Shown: positions 33,621 to 47,500 of the stretch, in pieces | How positions within the stretch are numbered: the stretch's first letter is position 1 | How the letters are laid out: the number at the start of each line of letters is the position of its first letter | NCBI GenBank assembly: GCA_034509755.1 | Contig: CM067557.1 | Span: 35,584,001 to 35,648,000 of the forward strand | DNA from: Anisodus tanguticus | Lineage: Eukaryota; Streptophyta; Magnoliopsida; Solanales; Solanaceae | Direction: 5' to 3' | Length of the DNA stretch: 64,000 nt | Program-made: the position numbers and the translations under genes | Notes under the pieces: model-generated | What the model saw: only the letters and a program-made list of their open reading frames with translations | Database searches by the model: none | What the model was told of the DNA's origin: nothing

Positions 33621-34728
33621 TGTTGGATTTGAAATAATCAGGGCGTCATGCGGAAGCTAACAATTGCAAACTTTGAACGACGATAAATCAGACAACAAAA
33701 TTTTACTAAAATATGCATAATAAACTTGATATGATTTGACCAATTTGCCTACATATGACAAAACTAATTAAAGGCATACAAACTATTGAGAGAAAATCTC
33801 CCCCTAAACAAGACTCTTTAAACAACTAAAGATGCTATTGTGTTGTTTATGAGAAGAAATGATCTCCTATTTATAGAAGTCCAAAACTTCTACTCCAAGA
33901 AAAGGATTAGTCAAATATGAAATAGATCTTTTCCACCAAGAAAACCTTTAGTACCAAGAAAACATTTTTGAAGTTAAACACAATTATGATAAAATTCAAA
34001 TAAGGTAGAAAACTCTAACAAATCTCCTTTTGCCCTGAATTTTCTGGCAAAATAATCTTGATTCTTCTTTTCACATAATCTTCATCATTGTTGCTTGTCA
34101 TGGTTAAAAATAAGGTTTAAAATATTAAGGGGTTAAAAATTGATTTAAAAAAAGTTTTTGCTTTATTTTTAAAGATGTAGCAACATTGATGTTGAAAATA
34201 TAGTTGAAATTCATCTCCACATGTAGTACTCCGAACGAAATCTTCATTATCGCGAAATCAGTTGCAGCTTGATTTGAACCTACCGCCTTGAACATGTCTT
34301 CAACCCGTTGAACCATTGGCTGAACAATTGGCTCTGATCCACTTGTTGGGTTCGAAATATTCAAAGCGTCATGCAGAAGCTAACAATTGCAAACCTTGAA
34401 CGACGATAAATCAGGCAACAAAATTGTAGTAAAATATGCATAATAAACTTGATATGATTTGACCAATTGACATACATATGAGAAAACTAATTAAAGGCAT
34501 AAAAACTATTGAGAGAATATTTCTCTAAACAAGACTCTTTAAATGACTACATTGTGGATATTATTGTGTTGTTTATAAGAAAAAAAAAGATCTCTTATTT
34601 ATATAAGTCCAAAACTTCTCCCCAAAAAAATGATTAGTCAAATATGAAAGAGATCTTTTCCACCAAGGAAATCTTTTGTACCAAAAATATCTTTTTATTA
34701 AAAAATCAAATAAGGGCAAACTCTAACA
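33621..34728 (-). mobile_element. Miniature LTR retrotransposon (TRIM-like), 1.1 kb
   Basis: Two direct repeats of 400 and 385 bp (33621-34020 and 34344-34728) have TG...CA ends and flank only 323 bp. On the minus strand the primer site AGTGGATCAGAGCC follows the 5' LTR (right copy), and a purine tract (GGCAAAAGGAGATT) precedes the 3' LTR. Flanks TTATA and ATATA may be a 5-bp duplication with one change. The interior has a 79-codon open frame (34364-34125, minus) overlapping the LTR edge; I do not recognise it. The LTRs differ at many positions, so the insertion is old. Confidence 0.85.
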
Positions 34729-35392
34729 ATATATAACATTGATAACCAATTCTCAATATCTCAGGCACATCATCAAGACAAGAATTGACCAAATAAATGA
34801 TTGATGCAAAAATAAAAGGAAGAAGAATATAGGGGCATCCCCATAAGTCTTTGAAGGCTGAGGACATAAAAACAAAACAAAACAAAACATAGAAACGATA
34901 TTAATATTTATACAATTAGATCATTGAATAGACCAATTGCATATAACTGTTTAATTACCTACCATAACATGTTATAACATGCTAAATTAGACTATTTGTA
35001 CAAAAAATTCTTTTCAAAATATAACTTAAATCTATATTGAATTGACAACAAGAATGCCATTATGCCAACATAAGGCACATAGACGTGAGGGGATGTAATT
35101 AGAGTAATTGGAATTTGGAACTAAGAGACCCTCCATTGACCATTTCTTTTCCCTTTTCATAATCCATCCAATTTCCTAAACACAAACATAACTACCTTTC
35201 TTTCCTTATTTTTCTCTCTTCCACTTCTCTTGCACTCTCTTCTCCCTAGCAATTTCTATGATGAACAAACAAACAAAGAAAACAACAACACTAGTACAAT
35301 ACAATAATTAATACTAATCAACCAGAAAATTCCCATCTAACATGCCGTCTTTCTTCATTTGATCCTCCATTGATTTTCCTAAATGTGCTACA
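34729..35392. other. Upstream region of the WD40 gene
   Basis: AT-rich to about 35130. A CT-rich stretch (about 35195-35250, TTTCTCTCTTCCACTTCTCT) typical of plant 5' leaders follows. An in-frame ATG at 35393 is the likely start. No clear TATA box could be assigned. Confidence 0.5.
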
Positions 35393-38300
35393 ATGTATCG
35401 CAAGACGCTGACTATGAACTGGGATGGTCTCGGAGAAGACGATGACGACGATCGCTTCTTCGAGTCCCAAACTCGGCTTTCCACGGCCGTTCCCCAAGAC
35501 TTGGCATCCTCGGGATCAGATGATGAGGTCGAGTTCGAGGATAGTCTACGTTCCTTCTCGGCCTCGGTTTCTATCAAGAATAACTTCCGAGGCCTTAAGA
35601 TGGAGACAGCAAAAACCGTCTCCATCTCCAATCCTCCTCCTCCCATTGTCATGGAAGATTACGGCATGTGGATGGCTGAACCTGGAGATGTCAAAGAGCG
35701 TCGAAAACGCTTACTCCAGGGTATGGGGTTGACAAGCAGTAAGGAACTCCTCAAGCTAACAAGTGCCAAAGTTGTTAGAGCCATTTCAAGAAAAGTTGAC
35801 ACATGCCAAGATAACTTATCAAAAGTTGCGAATATGCCCTCTAAAGAAGAGCTAAAACAAGAGGATGAACAAGAGCCAGAGCCTTCGAATTCGCCACCAA
35901 TTTTGCTGCTCAGGTCGAGATCAGATGGTGACATACAATTTTTCTCTGTAAATACAAAGAAAAGGAAAGAACAACTTATCGGTGACGTTTCTAAACAACG
36001 TCTCACCAGAACATTTTCAGGAGTTTTAGGACCAGCCACAAGAATATGCCAATACACGAATTCTGCTGCTGTAATGGCGCCACCTAAAAAGAGCGCAAGT
36101 AAATCTTCACCACCACAAAATGGCGGTGAAACGCCATCATCCACATTGCCAAATGGATGTGCTGACTCGGGATTTGCTTCGTTTTTCCTGATAAAAAATC
36201 TGGACACTGGAAAGGAATTCATTGTCAAAGAGTCTAATGAAGAGGGAATGTGGAATAAGCTCAGTGATTTACAAACCGGGAAGCAACTTTCCATGGAGGA
36301 ATTCGAGAAATCCGTGGGATACTCACCTGTTGTTAAGGAACTGATGCGCCGGGCGAATAGTTCAACAAATAATGAAAGAAAACAAAATGTGAATGCATAT
36401 CTCAGCAAGAGTTTTAGATATAGCAAGAAAACAGGAGTTTCTCTTTTAAAGAACATAAAAGGAGTTGCAAATAGCATGAGTGGAAGAATAGCTGATAAAG
36501 AACTTGAGCTACCTGCACCAGTGGAACATAAACAGAATAACAAGAATTCCTCCCAATGGATTAAAGTCCGGCAGCAAGGAAAAATTCACAAAGAATTCAC
36601 AGCTTTGCAATTGTGTCAGGAGATTCAGGCTCATGAGGGCTCCATATGGACAATAAGATTCAGTGCGGACGCTCGGTATCTAGCAACTGCAGGGGAAGAC
36701 AGGGTAATTCATGTATGGGAAGTGCAAGAATGTGATGTTATGTCTACAAAACAATCCGATGATCCGAATTATGTTAGTGACACGCCAATGGCTGGAAGTA
36801 ATTCGGATCGTCCACCTCTGCCAGTAATGACTCATATGCAATCAGATAGAAGGAAAAAGGGGAAGACTTCTAATAAGAAAAAGGGAAACTCACTCCCAGA
36901 CTATGTCAATGTACCGGAAACTGTTTTTTCTCTATCAGAAAAGCCGGTATGCACTCTTAATGGTCATCAGGATGATGTCCTGAACCTATCTTGGTCAAGT
37001 TCTAAGGTTAGTTTTCACTCTCTTATTGTTTTACTACTCCCGAGAACCTTGCCATCTAAGTCTGCACCAGAAAGAATGGTATCTTTCTATATATTTACAA
37101 ACTGTTTAACTTTAAACATTCATTTTACCTATAATGAAATGATCCTATAGCCATAGAAACGTGCATGTGCATGTTCAAGTACTTTTGGTAGGTGTCAAAG
37201 GTCTTCCTTTTCTTTCTTAAAATCTATGCAAGTCAAACACTAGCATATAAAATGAAACGGAGCAAGCAAATATCAATTGCTGAACAAGAAGGAAATATCA
37301 GGCTAGAAATTTATTCCAGAGCAGAGAGATAAATTTCTCACCTTGTCATTTCCTTATAATTGCAAAAGGAAATCAAAAATATCAATTATCTCTTCAAGAA
37401 TACATGACATGGTAGGTGAAATTTGGATGCAGCAACTGCTTTCATCTTCAATGGACAAGACTGTCAGGCTATGGGATATTGAGACTCAGAGCTGCTTAAA
37501 AATGTTTGCGCACAACGATTATGGTGAGATACCATGTAACATTGTAGCTACTCATCAATCAACGCCGTGATAAATTTACCATCACACAATTTTAAATCTA
37601 TCTTTGTGCAACAGTGACCTGCATACACTTCAATCCAGTAGATGACGACCACTTCATTAGCGGTTCACTGGATGGAAAGGTTCGAATTTGGAATGTATCT
37701 GATCGGAAAGTGGTGGACTGGACAGATCTTCATGAAATGGTTACTGCTACTTGCTACTCTCCTGATGGCGAGGTAGCTCACTTTCCCCTTCAATTCTAGT
37801 CATATTAGAGAGCAATCACCATTAGCTTCAGAATAAACTATTTAGAAGAAACAAGAAGATTCACAAAAGAAAGAGAACAAGTATGATATTCAAATAAAAG
37901 ACGAATGGTACCACTGATATTTTGTTTTTCCATTGTTAAAGGGTGCTTTAATTGGCTCACATAAAGGAAGCTGTCGCATGTACAGTACCTCTGGTAAGTA
38001 AATCATCGCATAAGATCTTCTATTAAAGTGATAATTTTCAGAGGGATGCAATTGTTAACTTCCAAAGTGTTTGTGATTTAGAATGCAAGCTGGAACAAAA
38101 AGAAAACTTTGAACTCGAACCCAAAAAGAAGTCCCTAGCCAAAAAAGTCACTGGTTTCCAGGTATTTCTCTTTTCTACATCTACTAGTCTTTAGGTTCGC
38201 AATCTTATTTTGCAAGTGATCTATCTAAAACCTGAACTTGTACATGTCCAGTTTGCTCCAGGAAATCCAGCGGAAGTGCTTGTAACGTCAGCTGATTCGC

Positions 38301-39105
38301 GTGTCAGAATTTTTGATGGATCAGAAATGACACATAAATTTAGAGGTACTTTCTCGAAGATATAATCCGTTTGGATAGCTAGCTAGAAATACATTATTGT
38401 GTTCATAAACCGTGGATTTATTTTCTGGCATCAGGTTTCAGGAATACAAGCAGCCAAATTTCAGCTTCATTTAGTCAAGATGGAAGGTATATAATAAGTG
38501 CAAGTGAAGACTCTCAGGTCTATATCTGGAAGAGAGAAGAACCTAAAACTGCAAGCGTTAAATCCAGAAGTATAATCAACGTTCAATCGTACGAGTACTT
38601 CCCATGTAAAGATGTTTCAGTTGCCATCCCGTGGCCTGGCAGTATAAAAAATCAGCCACCACTCGCAGATCAGATAAATTCCAAATGGGATTCAAAACGT
38701 TCCCCACCACCGCCACATCCCATCAATGGCTCTCCCACGAGGGAAGACAACTCGGCTGGTGCAAATAACAAGAGGAATTTACCACCCCTGCCAGCCAAGA
38801 AAAATAGTGCAGCGGAGAAAATCCAAACTTCTCAAGACGAGGACTCGACTGAAGACTCTCCGACGGACCCTGGAGTTGGGGTTAGTGAATCATTTTCATC
38901 GAGTTCTCCATCGATCAGAAATGGCGACTCGCCTTCTATAACTTCTTCCAGCAGGTTTGATGGTAGCAACAACCAAGGTAATAGCATTATCCAATCAACA
39001 GCATGGGGCATGGTAATCGTGACAGCAAGCTCGGGAGGGGAAATCAAGGTCTATCAGAACTTTGGGATGCCAATTAAAGCTAGTCGACCGACCAATCTCT
39101 TTTGA
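35393..39105 (+). CDS. WD40-repeat protein, WDR44-like plant family (7 exons)
   Basis: Predicted join: 35393-37006, 37433-37523, 37615-37772, 37942-37993, 38082-38161, 38252-38345, 38435-39105. All introns are GT...AG and phases close to 919 codons plus TGA. The N-terminal ~400 residues are acidic and Ser-rich, with Lys-rich patches. WD blades lie near residues 410-445 (HEGSIWTIRFS...HVWEV), 522-557 (GHQDDVLNLSW...VRLWD), 563-600 (NDYVTCIHFNP...VRIWN), 607-640, 665-695, 697-731 (SEDSQVYIWKR) and 886-908. A Lys/Ser-rich insert separates blades 1 and 2, and a Pro/Ser-rich segment precedes blade 7. Animal WDR44 binds Rab11 in membrane recycling; the plant proteins are poorly characterised, so a scaffold role is inference. 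Intact frame, no lesions seen. Confidence 0.93.
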
Positions 39106-39454
39106 CACTTAACTAAAAAAAATTGCGAATTGAGAACAAAATGCTGCCTACATTAATCCCATTACTGGCATGCAATTTTCTTTTGTATAGTTGTTAAGAA
39201 CTAGAGTCAAACTCAAGTTCAGTATGCCTTCCGCTTCAAATGTCTATGATGTCAAACAGGCGATTTTGGTACCTTTTTAGATTAGACACCAATTAGTCAC
39301 AGTTTTTTGCTCAATGTTCCAAGAAATTAAGCAGTTTTGGCTTGTGAACTTGCTTTCTGTAAAGCTCTGTTGTCTTTTGTAAGTAAGTGCAGACTCGTTA
39401 TAAATAATCGATACATGAGATTTTAACACATTTACTAACAAATTTTATTTATTG
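39106..39454 (+). other. 3' UTR and downstream flank of the WD40 gene
   Basis: T-rich sequence with possible poly(A) signals (TATAAATAAT near 39399). No other gene. Confidence 0.45.
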
Positions 39455-39733
39455 TTGAAGTGTATGACCAACTCATTTAAAAGCATAAGATATTAGAGAG
39501 GATACACTTAATAATACTATATCTCAACATGGCTCTCTCACGTGCGGGCTTGACTTTTTTTCCATGGGTCAAGCACATGGAATTTTTTTAGTTTTTTTTA
39601 ATAATGGGTGCATAGTAAGACTTGAAACCAGGATCTCTACTACTCTGATACTACGTTAAAGTGTGTAACCATCTCATCTCAAAGCTTAAACTGTTAGAGA
39701 GAATACACTAGTTAATTATATTATATGTCAACA
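39455..39733 (-). mobile_element. Very short TRIM with ~75-bp LTRs
   Basis: Repeats at about 39455-39529 and 39655-39733 share GTGTRTRACCA, CTCATYT, TTAGAGAG, ATACACT and TCAACA, with TG...CA-type ends. On the minus strand a primer-like TAGTATCAGAGTAG follows the right repeat. The ~125-bp interior has no coding capacity. It lies about 350 bp downstream of the WD40 stop codon. Confidence 0.75.
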
Positions 39734-42653
39734 CTTTCCCGTAGATAATCTAGCAAACTGAATAATCAAAATGATGCCCACATGAATCTAAAGTTAACGG
39801 GCCTTCAAAATAATGCAGAAAGCCTTTCTTTTGATGTTTCTTCAGTCTAGTTTCTCAGAAGTTCCTATAAAGAAAACTTGATTATGATTGGATTTAAGGT
39901 GCGAGTTAGGACCATTTTGAATTTCGCTTTCAGTTTCTTTTTGACGATAAACAGGATTTTTAAAAGTTGAAGCAAAGGAAATTTTGAACAGCTGTACACA
40001 ATCACTACTGCCCAATGTTTAATTTCTCTTAACATTGAGACGATGTTTTCACGTTTCCCGAAAGTTATGATCATATTAGAAATGTTTGATCGTTATTGAA
40101 GCAAAACATATCCTATAAATGGACCAATTTAAAGAGATACAACTTGAAGTAGAAAGGATGCTAGTTCAGAAAACCATTAATGTTGAAACAAATAGAAAAA
40201 CTTATCATGAAACGCAAGTTTTTGATTAAAGATTGAAGGAGTTCTAGCCATCTCACCGCACCCCTCACTATATAGTGATGTTGTTGGTTATAAGAATACT
40301 CGTTGGAAGATGCGCTGAAGAGCACAAAATCTCAAATAAATAATTAGTATTTTAATTAAAATAAACTTTATCAAAGTCTTTATTATTTTTTTAGATTATA
40401 TTAATTGTAAAGTAATCGGTAGAATTTTTCATAATTTGAGGCTTAAAAACACTTTTTGAAAAGATAGTTTTAAAAACGACTTTCTTTTCTAATATGAACA
40501 AAATGGCTACTCAATCATATATGTCTGAAATTGTATCTATACACTTTGCCCTCTGTTCACTCACATTCCGCCCAATGAATATTTAAGCCCAATTTTAATT
40601 AATCATTAAGCACATTTGGACTAACAATCCCAAAGCCCGCATTTTATTTAGGGCTAGCTTCTTTCACAAACGTAATGCCCAATATAACAGTTTTCACCAG
40701 ACATGGCCCAAAAAGAATTTCATCCACTGTAGCCCAATAATGTATACTTAATTTATCTGTATAACCATGTATGTTTGCTGTGCAATTATATATAATAGTG
40801 TTTATACACCAGCATCATCAAACAATGTATAATAGATGTTTATACATTCATACATACTATTATATAAATGTATAGGTAATGTATCCAACCATGTATATAT
40901 GTTGTATAATTATATATAATAGTGTAGATACACCTATTATACACATTTATATTATAAAAACACCATGCAACCACCAATACACCTCCATTGAAAGATAGAG
41001 ACATTTCCAAAGAAAACAAAGAGAAACAGAGAGGGTTGACTAAAAAGGTGAATTCAGAATTGAAGACAAAGTCACGTGGGAGAGAGATCAAATTCAAGAA
41101 ATGTATTAGTTGGACTGAACCTGTAACAACTGGGTCAATTTAGTAAACTAAATAACCGAGTGATCTTATCCTGTAAGAAAATGATAATTGCGTCACAAAT
41201 GATTAGTTAGATGGCCGAATGGACGTGGCCTATATTTTTAAGCCTCCAAATACTTTTAGAATCCCCGCCTTATAATCCCCTCCCAAATTTTTCTTCCCCT
41301 AATCCTATGTAATAAAATAATTTTTAAAAAAATACATATAGAATCAAGACACCAACATTTTTCCAGCCAATACTAACATTTTTTATTCGTTACATCATTC
41401 ATGTCAAATGGGGTTTAAATGTCAAGCTATTCCATATGAAAAAAAAATCGTTTAGCTGTTTTAAATGTTTAATATTATTGAAATATGAATATTTTCTTGA
41501 GATTTTAAATTTGAATAGTTGTTTCTTTCATCTTTTATAAGAGATTTGACTATAAGTCAGGCAACTAACAAGCGACCAAACAGTAGATCAAGATTGTATG
41601 TATATAATGAATTTCAGGTCCTCAAAAGACTTCTATGCAGGATGCAGCTACAAGACTCAACGATCTCTATGTCTCTATTGATTAATAATTTCACATAGGT
41701 GATAGAGAATTAATTTAAGATAGAGTTGCTTCAAGGAATATATCCTAGGGATGTGTTGGTAAGCAGCTGGTCTTTGCCTCGATCCTTACAAAAAGCCCCA
41801 CATTACAAAATTAATCTTCTCCTTACTGCATGAGTGGGGAGTTCTGCAGCAATGATGAAGGGGAAATCTTCTAAAAAAAAATATTCGTATATTCTTGCTC
41901 ATACACGAATTTTTTTCAAGTCAAAACCTACTCGTAAATTGTTGGACTATAGTATATTATACATCTGCCTTTTTTACCAATGGCAGAATCAAGTTCGTTA
42001 CAGTCAACAAATCAGCCTGTCATCATATCGATAGCGATTGAGATCACTTCCCAAACTTGCCTAACCTAATTGTGTGTCAGCAATCAATCGTGACAAGTCG
42101 ATTGTGTTCGTACAATTTATATGTTGCGAGTTCAAACTGTGAAATCAATCACTAACACTTGTATATGTTAGGATAAATTGCTTACATAACACTCCTTTTG
42201 AGTTGCATTAATTTTTGAACCCTTGTGATCGCAAACTATTTCATGCATCGAATTACTTTTTTCCACTTTTATCTTTGAATGATGGATTCAAAAATTCAGT
42301 TTAGCTAAAAACCCTTTTGTTTATTTTTGTTTGTTTGATCTCCTAATTTTATATTATGATTTATCTTATTACTTCTAATGTTTGGACTACTTATATGTTC
42401 TACACGCTCAGCTTTCCTATACAATGCGCCAAAAGCCTCATGAAAAAAGAATGACATAAATTTTCACATTGAAAAATTGTCCTTCAAGGACTTCACGGAA
42501 TTTTAAGGCCAAATTAATCATTTTCTAGGATGCATCTATATCCTCGAGCATTGTTGTTATAAACTTACTGTAAACCTTATTTAGCGTGACGAATCATTGA
42601 CCTTTAATGATGTGGGATCTGCAATATTATAACTCCCATGGTAATTATTGAAC
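39734..42653. other. Intergenic, no genes; AT-rich repeats
   Basis: About 40740-40960 is rich in TGTATA/TATACA words, and a ~45-bp unit around ATTATATATAATAGTGT is duplicated (40787 and 40910). The remainder is unrecognised. Confidence 0.5.
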
Positions 42654-42886
42654 TACTCCAGTTCACTTTTACACGTTTATTATGGACTTTACACGCCCCT
42701 TAAGAACTATTCCAGTTCACTTTGCATAATTATAAAGTTGAAAAAATGATTTGAAATGAGTAATAATGCTATGGAAAAAAAATAAGAAAAATAAATTATT
42801 TTTCTCTTGATATGCTAAAGAGGAAAAATAAAAGTAAAAATCTATTTATAATATAGTGAACAAAGTAAAAGTGAGAGGAGGAAGTA
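42654..42886. repeat. Stowaway-like MITE
   Basis: TACTCCAGTTCACTTTTACA on the left and AAAGTAAAAGTGAGAGGAGG then AAGTA on the right form imperfect inverted ends with TA borders. Same subfamily as the inner MITE at 52976-53240 (TTCACTTTTAC and GTAAAAGTGAA). Confidence 0.7.
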
Positions 42887-43147
42887 TTGAACTGATAGGT
42901 CCATGTGTAAATGCCAAATTTTCAAAAGAAGAGAGGAAATTAAACAATCCGTCGGTCAAATTTTGTTTTGTCTAAGGCGTTACTCCAACGATAAAATGCT
43001 CTCATTTTTGTTTGGCCAAGGGAAAAGACCACCCCCTCCCCCAACTCGCAAGGGAAAAAGCAAGAAGTACAAAAATAAAATAGAAAAAATGAAAACGAAG
43101 AAGAAACTGGAAAACAAAAAACTAATAAAAAAATTCCAAAAAAAGGA
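42887..43147. other. Short intergenic stretch ending in a Lys-codon-rich A tract
   Basis: An A-rich run (43050-43147) gives a Lys-rich open frame that is compositional only. Confidence 0.5.
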
Positions 43148-43152
43148 GAGAG

Positions 43153-44575
43153 TGTTGGTACTCTATTGTACTTTATAAAGCGGTACGGGAAGTAAATAAC
43201 TATTACAAGTGTTCGAAAGGATAAATAAATGGTCAACCTTCAAAACTGCCGCAAGTTTGTTGTGTCTTGAATCCTGATAACCTTGCAAAGCCAATGTTGA
43301 GAACTGTCGCAAACTTGTTGTGTCTTGAATCTTGATATCCTGAAATCAAGAAACAACTAAATCTGGATGGTTACAACGTTGTGTGTTGAGTCGAGTGATT
43401 GCACTCTGTCCTTAAGACAAGATTGCCCCGTATATATGCTTTTACGTTAGCGGGTAATAGTCTCCCAAGATAAAACAACACTTTAATCTCAACACTACAA
43501 AGCCAATAGGTTGACCCCGCCGAATAAAATAAAATAAATATGAATCGACTTGTCAAGATATGAAAAAGGAAGGAAGAGATTCTATCTTCTCTTCTGTTTT
43601 GTCTCTCGTGTATATAGTGTGTCTCTCGTTGTGTATATGAGAGGGTTTGGTCACCGTTTTTCAGCCACTGTTTTTCTTTGAATTTCACCATTGTTTCGTG
43701 CTATTTTGTGACCGAAATGTCTTTCTTTGTTTTCGTGTGTTTTCTGAGCTATATTGCTGTCTTTCCCTTCACTGAATTGAGCCAAAGAAGGCTCAATATA
43801 TAGCAAGGAGGAGGGGCTGTACAACTGCCCAAAACATGGCTGTTAATGGCCATTATGAGGGCATTAAAACAGCCAAGTAATGGTTGTAAATGGCCATCAA
43901 GAGGGGCTGAATTATGGACATGAAGGAGGATGATAATGGAGGAGTTAATCAGCCAATACTTGGCTGATTAATGCCTCAAAAAACAGTCCCAACAGTAGGC
44001 AGAAAGTTCCGTCACCTTCCCAGAAACTCAGAGGACTAAACTGTAAAATATTAAACTTCAGGGACCAAACTGTACATAAGAAACTTCAGGGATCAAACTA
44101 TACATCAGGCAAAGTACTCTGGTCCAAAAAGATAATATAATTTAAAGTCCCCACAGCCCACAGCCCACGACCCGAGACCGGACGGGACGGGCGGGCGGCG
44201 GCGGCGGCGCGCGTGTGGGCTTAGCCTTGAACCCAAGCACATCTAGGTCCTCCCTCCTTTAAACACATGGGATACCCCTTGGGGTCCCAAATCCTTTACC
44301 AATTAGAGACTTACATAGAGAGCAATTCTTCCTATTTCCATCGATGTGGTAGATTTGTCCCACACCACATTTTCATGCCTCAAACACCTTACTTCGTGGA
44401 CCAATATCTCTTTCATTTCTCAACGAAATTTGACGATTCTTGGCCCTACGGTCATCTACTCACTTCGCAGATCATGCATGTGTAAAGAGACAAAGCCTCC
44501 AACATGCGGAACACTAGTGTTTAATTCATCAAAGATGGATGGACGCATCTCCCCGCCAAAGGCAAATTTCTAACA
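43153..44575 (-). repeat. 3' LTR of the decayed copia
   Basis: TGTTGGTACTCTATTG ... AAATTTCTAACA on the plus strand. It includes a CGG-rich stretch near 44180-44215 whose length differs from the other LTR. Confidence 0.93.
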
Positions 44576-47500
44576 ATCCCCTCTATGAAAGAGAGATTAT
44601 GGCGCACGCACAAGGTGCCTACATTTCATCAATCTTTCAGCGAAAAGATATTGCATCAGGAGAGGTAGCTTTCGCTTTGAACCTTCCCTAGTTGAAACCA
44701 TCGGACTTACTTACTGCGCTGTTAACGTGATGTCTTGAACCGTCAGTGTTTAGTGTAAGCCAAGACAATGATAACAATATAATAACTCTTCTTATTCGTT
44801 TTCATTCTTACGTTTTTGTTCGTTGTGGCCGTGGACACACTTGAATTCTTAAGTGCGTTCATTTGAGACAGCCATCCTCGCACTTAAATAGGTGATCTCC
44901 TACAAGGTATCCTGCTATACCCCACTTCACAAGTGTTAGGAATCATTAAAAGTTTCTCTAACCTTAACCTCAACCGTTTGAGGATCGTTTAAAGGTTTGG
45001 AAGCTTAACCTTTACCCACCATGCAGGTAGCACTTTAATGTCTATCGCGGGAACAACTTTGGATTCATGTTTCCGTACATAAATCATCATCCGAAGTGTT
45101 TCTTGCTTCCACCGAAGCGCTCAACTGAACCTTTTGCCGCTTAGTTTTCCCATTGAACCAAATTCTTGGGATCTCCAATCAGTATGGTTGGGTTTCCACC
45201 TCAAATGTTCGTATTGTTTGGGTTTTAAGCCCATTCCCTAGACAGGCAGAACACTTGATCTCCGGGTAGTCCCTTAGTTAGTAAATAAGAAAGTGACACC
45301 CGTGATGATCAACTGCCATACGGTCTTATGTCTCCGACAGATATGTCCAGACGCCGTCATCCGTATTCTTTCTGAAGCCGACCGGCTAGCCACAGTGTAT
45401 AACTGCTGAAGGCACGAGTTTCTCCCAATAAGAGACGTCCTCTAAGGAGTCATGAAGTTACTCAACTTCTTTCATGCTTTATATAAAGCGATAAACTCCG
45501 ATCCCATCATGAATCGGTCGATGCAAGTTGCTTAGAGGATTTTCCAAGACCCACTATACACATTTACCTGTGGCTTTGGTGTTCTTCATATCTGATGTCC
45601 AGTTTGCATCACTGTGTTCTCCCAGAACCGCTGGACATCCAGAATACTATAATCCGTAGATAAGCGAATAATTCAGATATCGTCATATCCGACTTAACGC
45701 CTTCTATTGATCATGTATTAAGATCATCAGTGAAACTTAGTTCAACTGATCTGTTTGTAGGACGATACCAGGTCGGTTGTAGTGTGTACAATACATTGAA
45801 CTACACATGACCTGTGCATATCGCTCCTTGTTTATGGGTGCACCATGATTCCAATCAGTTCGATGATTCATATCCATTGGTGGCTTCAACGAGACTGTCA
45901 ACTATCGACCAGTCCGTTAGATGTCTTAGAAATCCAATTTCTAAGATGTCATCTGTGATACCCATGTCTTTCATATCGAGACTTTGTTTCAATATGACTT
46001 TTACTTTCAGACTGTTGATTCTCCAACTGTTGGCTTTCTAACTTCAGAGTCAATGTTTCTATGGTCAGATTCATTGTTTCTGTTTTATCTGAAACTTTCA
46101 GTACCAAAATGTAAATATTTCAGGGACCAAAATGAAAGTTTCAGGAAGAAGCCCAACAGTCCAGCAAACCAACTCTGATTCTCTTCTTCCAACTCTCCGG
46201 TTGGGAAGGCTGTTTCAACATCCATGCCATGCAAGACTGCAATGGCCCATGATGTTAAGCTACTCCCAGGGGAGCACATATACAAGTAGCCGAGGCTTTG
46301 AACTCGTCAGTAGATCCATCTACTTTGTACTCACATTTGAGTATCCTTTTTCACAACCCAAAGGTTCTTTTCCCGAAAGAAGATCAACCATTACGCAAGT
46401 ATGGTTCTATATGAGGGAATCTATTTCTCTCTTTATAGCTTCTTTCCAAAGCAGCGCTTTTGGAAATGACAATTATTTGTTAATTATCCATGGTTCATTC
46501 TCAACCATACAAGCTAGAAGGACTAGAACAAGTATTTGTCCCCTTCTTTGCTCCGTCTCGGTTCAACAACTAGAATCCCTGAGTTCTGCAGATCTGGAAT
46601 ATTAAGTTCCGGATAGCCAGCAACTTTCGAGTCCTGTAGATACGGAACGTCTAGTTCCGGATAGTCAGGCCCTCGCGGGTTCTTGTTAACCTTGAGCAAT
46701 TACTCATTTTTCCTTTTTCAAGAAAAGTTATCTTCAAAGAATTCAGCATTCTTTGACGCCAAGAGGCGATCAACACTACTTTTATTTGCAGATCCAGTGG
46801 ATATGCAATCTATAGTCTTAGGTACAACTTGACCTGTTTCAGTATTTCAACTTTTACCAAGCCACCCCACATAATTTGGGCGTATGACTTTGCGCTTGGC
46901 TAACACCGTTGGACTGAGGTGAGAAATGAATAGTCGTTTAATGAACGATACTTCACATTCTCCCCCTCTATCACTACGAATTTCTCAATCTATAGGCTTA
47001 GTTGATTTTCAACTTCTGCTTTGTAGCGCTTATCCGCTTCAACAACTTCATCTTTGCTTTTCAACAAACAAAGAATTACATACGTTGTACCATCATCAAT
47101 GAAGATCACAACGTACTTGTCTCCCCCCTCTATTTTTATAAACTTTAAATCACCCATAGAGGTGTGACTAAGTTCTAGAGGAGCGGTGCTTCTTTCGCTA
47201 TTCCGTTGACGGAAGTTGGAAAGGTGATTTTGCCTCTTCGTCTACCTCACATTCATTTTGAGGGTTTATGTCGAAAGAAGGTAACAATCTCAACTTCGCT
47301 AGCTTTTGAATGACTTGCTATTTAACGTGTCTTAATCTATGATGGCATAGATGCACGGATTACAAATATATCATTCATTTGGCTACAGACATCCTGTACT
47401 ATTCTTAGTTATTACGGACCTGTTGGACTAGTCTCAAACCAGCTTGACCAACAGCGTCTCTTAAACCAAGTTTGGGACATGTATCACCTCATCTTAGAGT

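Noticed and set aside
35659..36543. 294-codon minus-strand frame
   Set aside because: Antisense of WD40 exon 1; no start or domain support.
37343..37570. 75-codon frame across WD40 exon 2
   Set aside because: Reads from intron into exon; replaced by the spliced model.
38726..39047. Two short frames within WD40 exon 7
   Set aside because: Out-of-frame shadows of the real coding frame.
42903..43178. Lys-rich 91-codon frame
   Set aside because: A-rich composition running into the LTR.
44160..44220. CGG-rich stretch as a CpG island promoter
   Set aside because: Short simple-sequence variation inside an LTR, present in both LTRs with different length.
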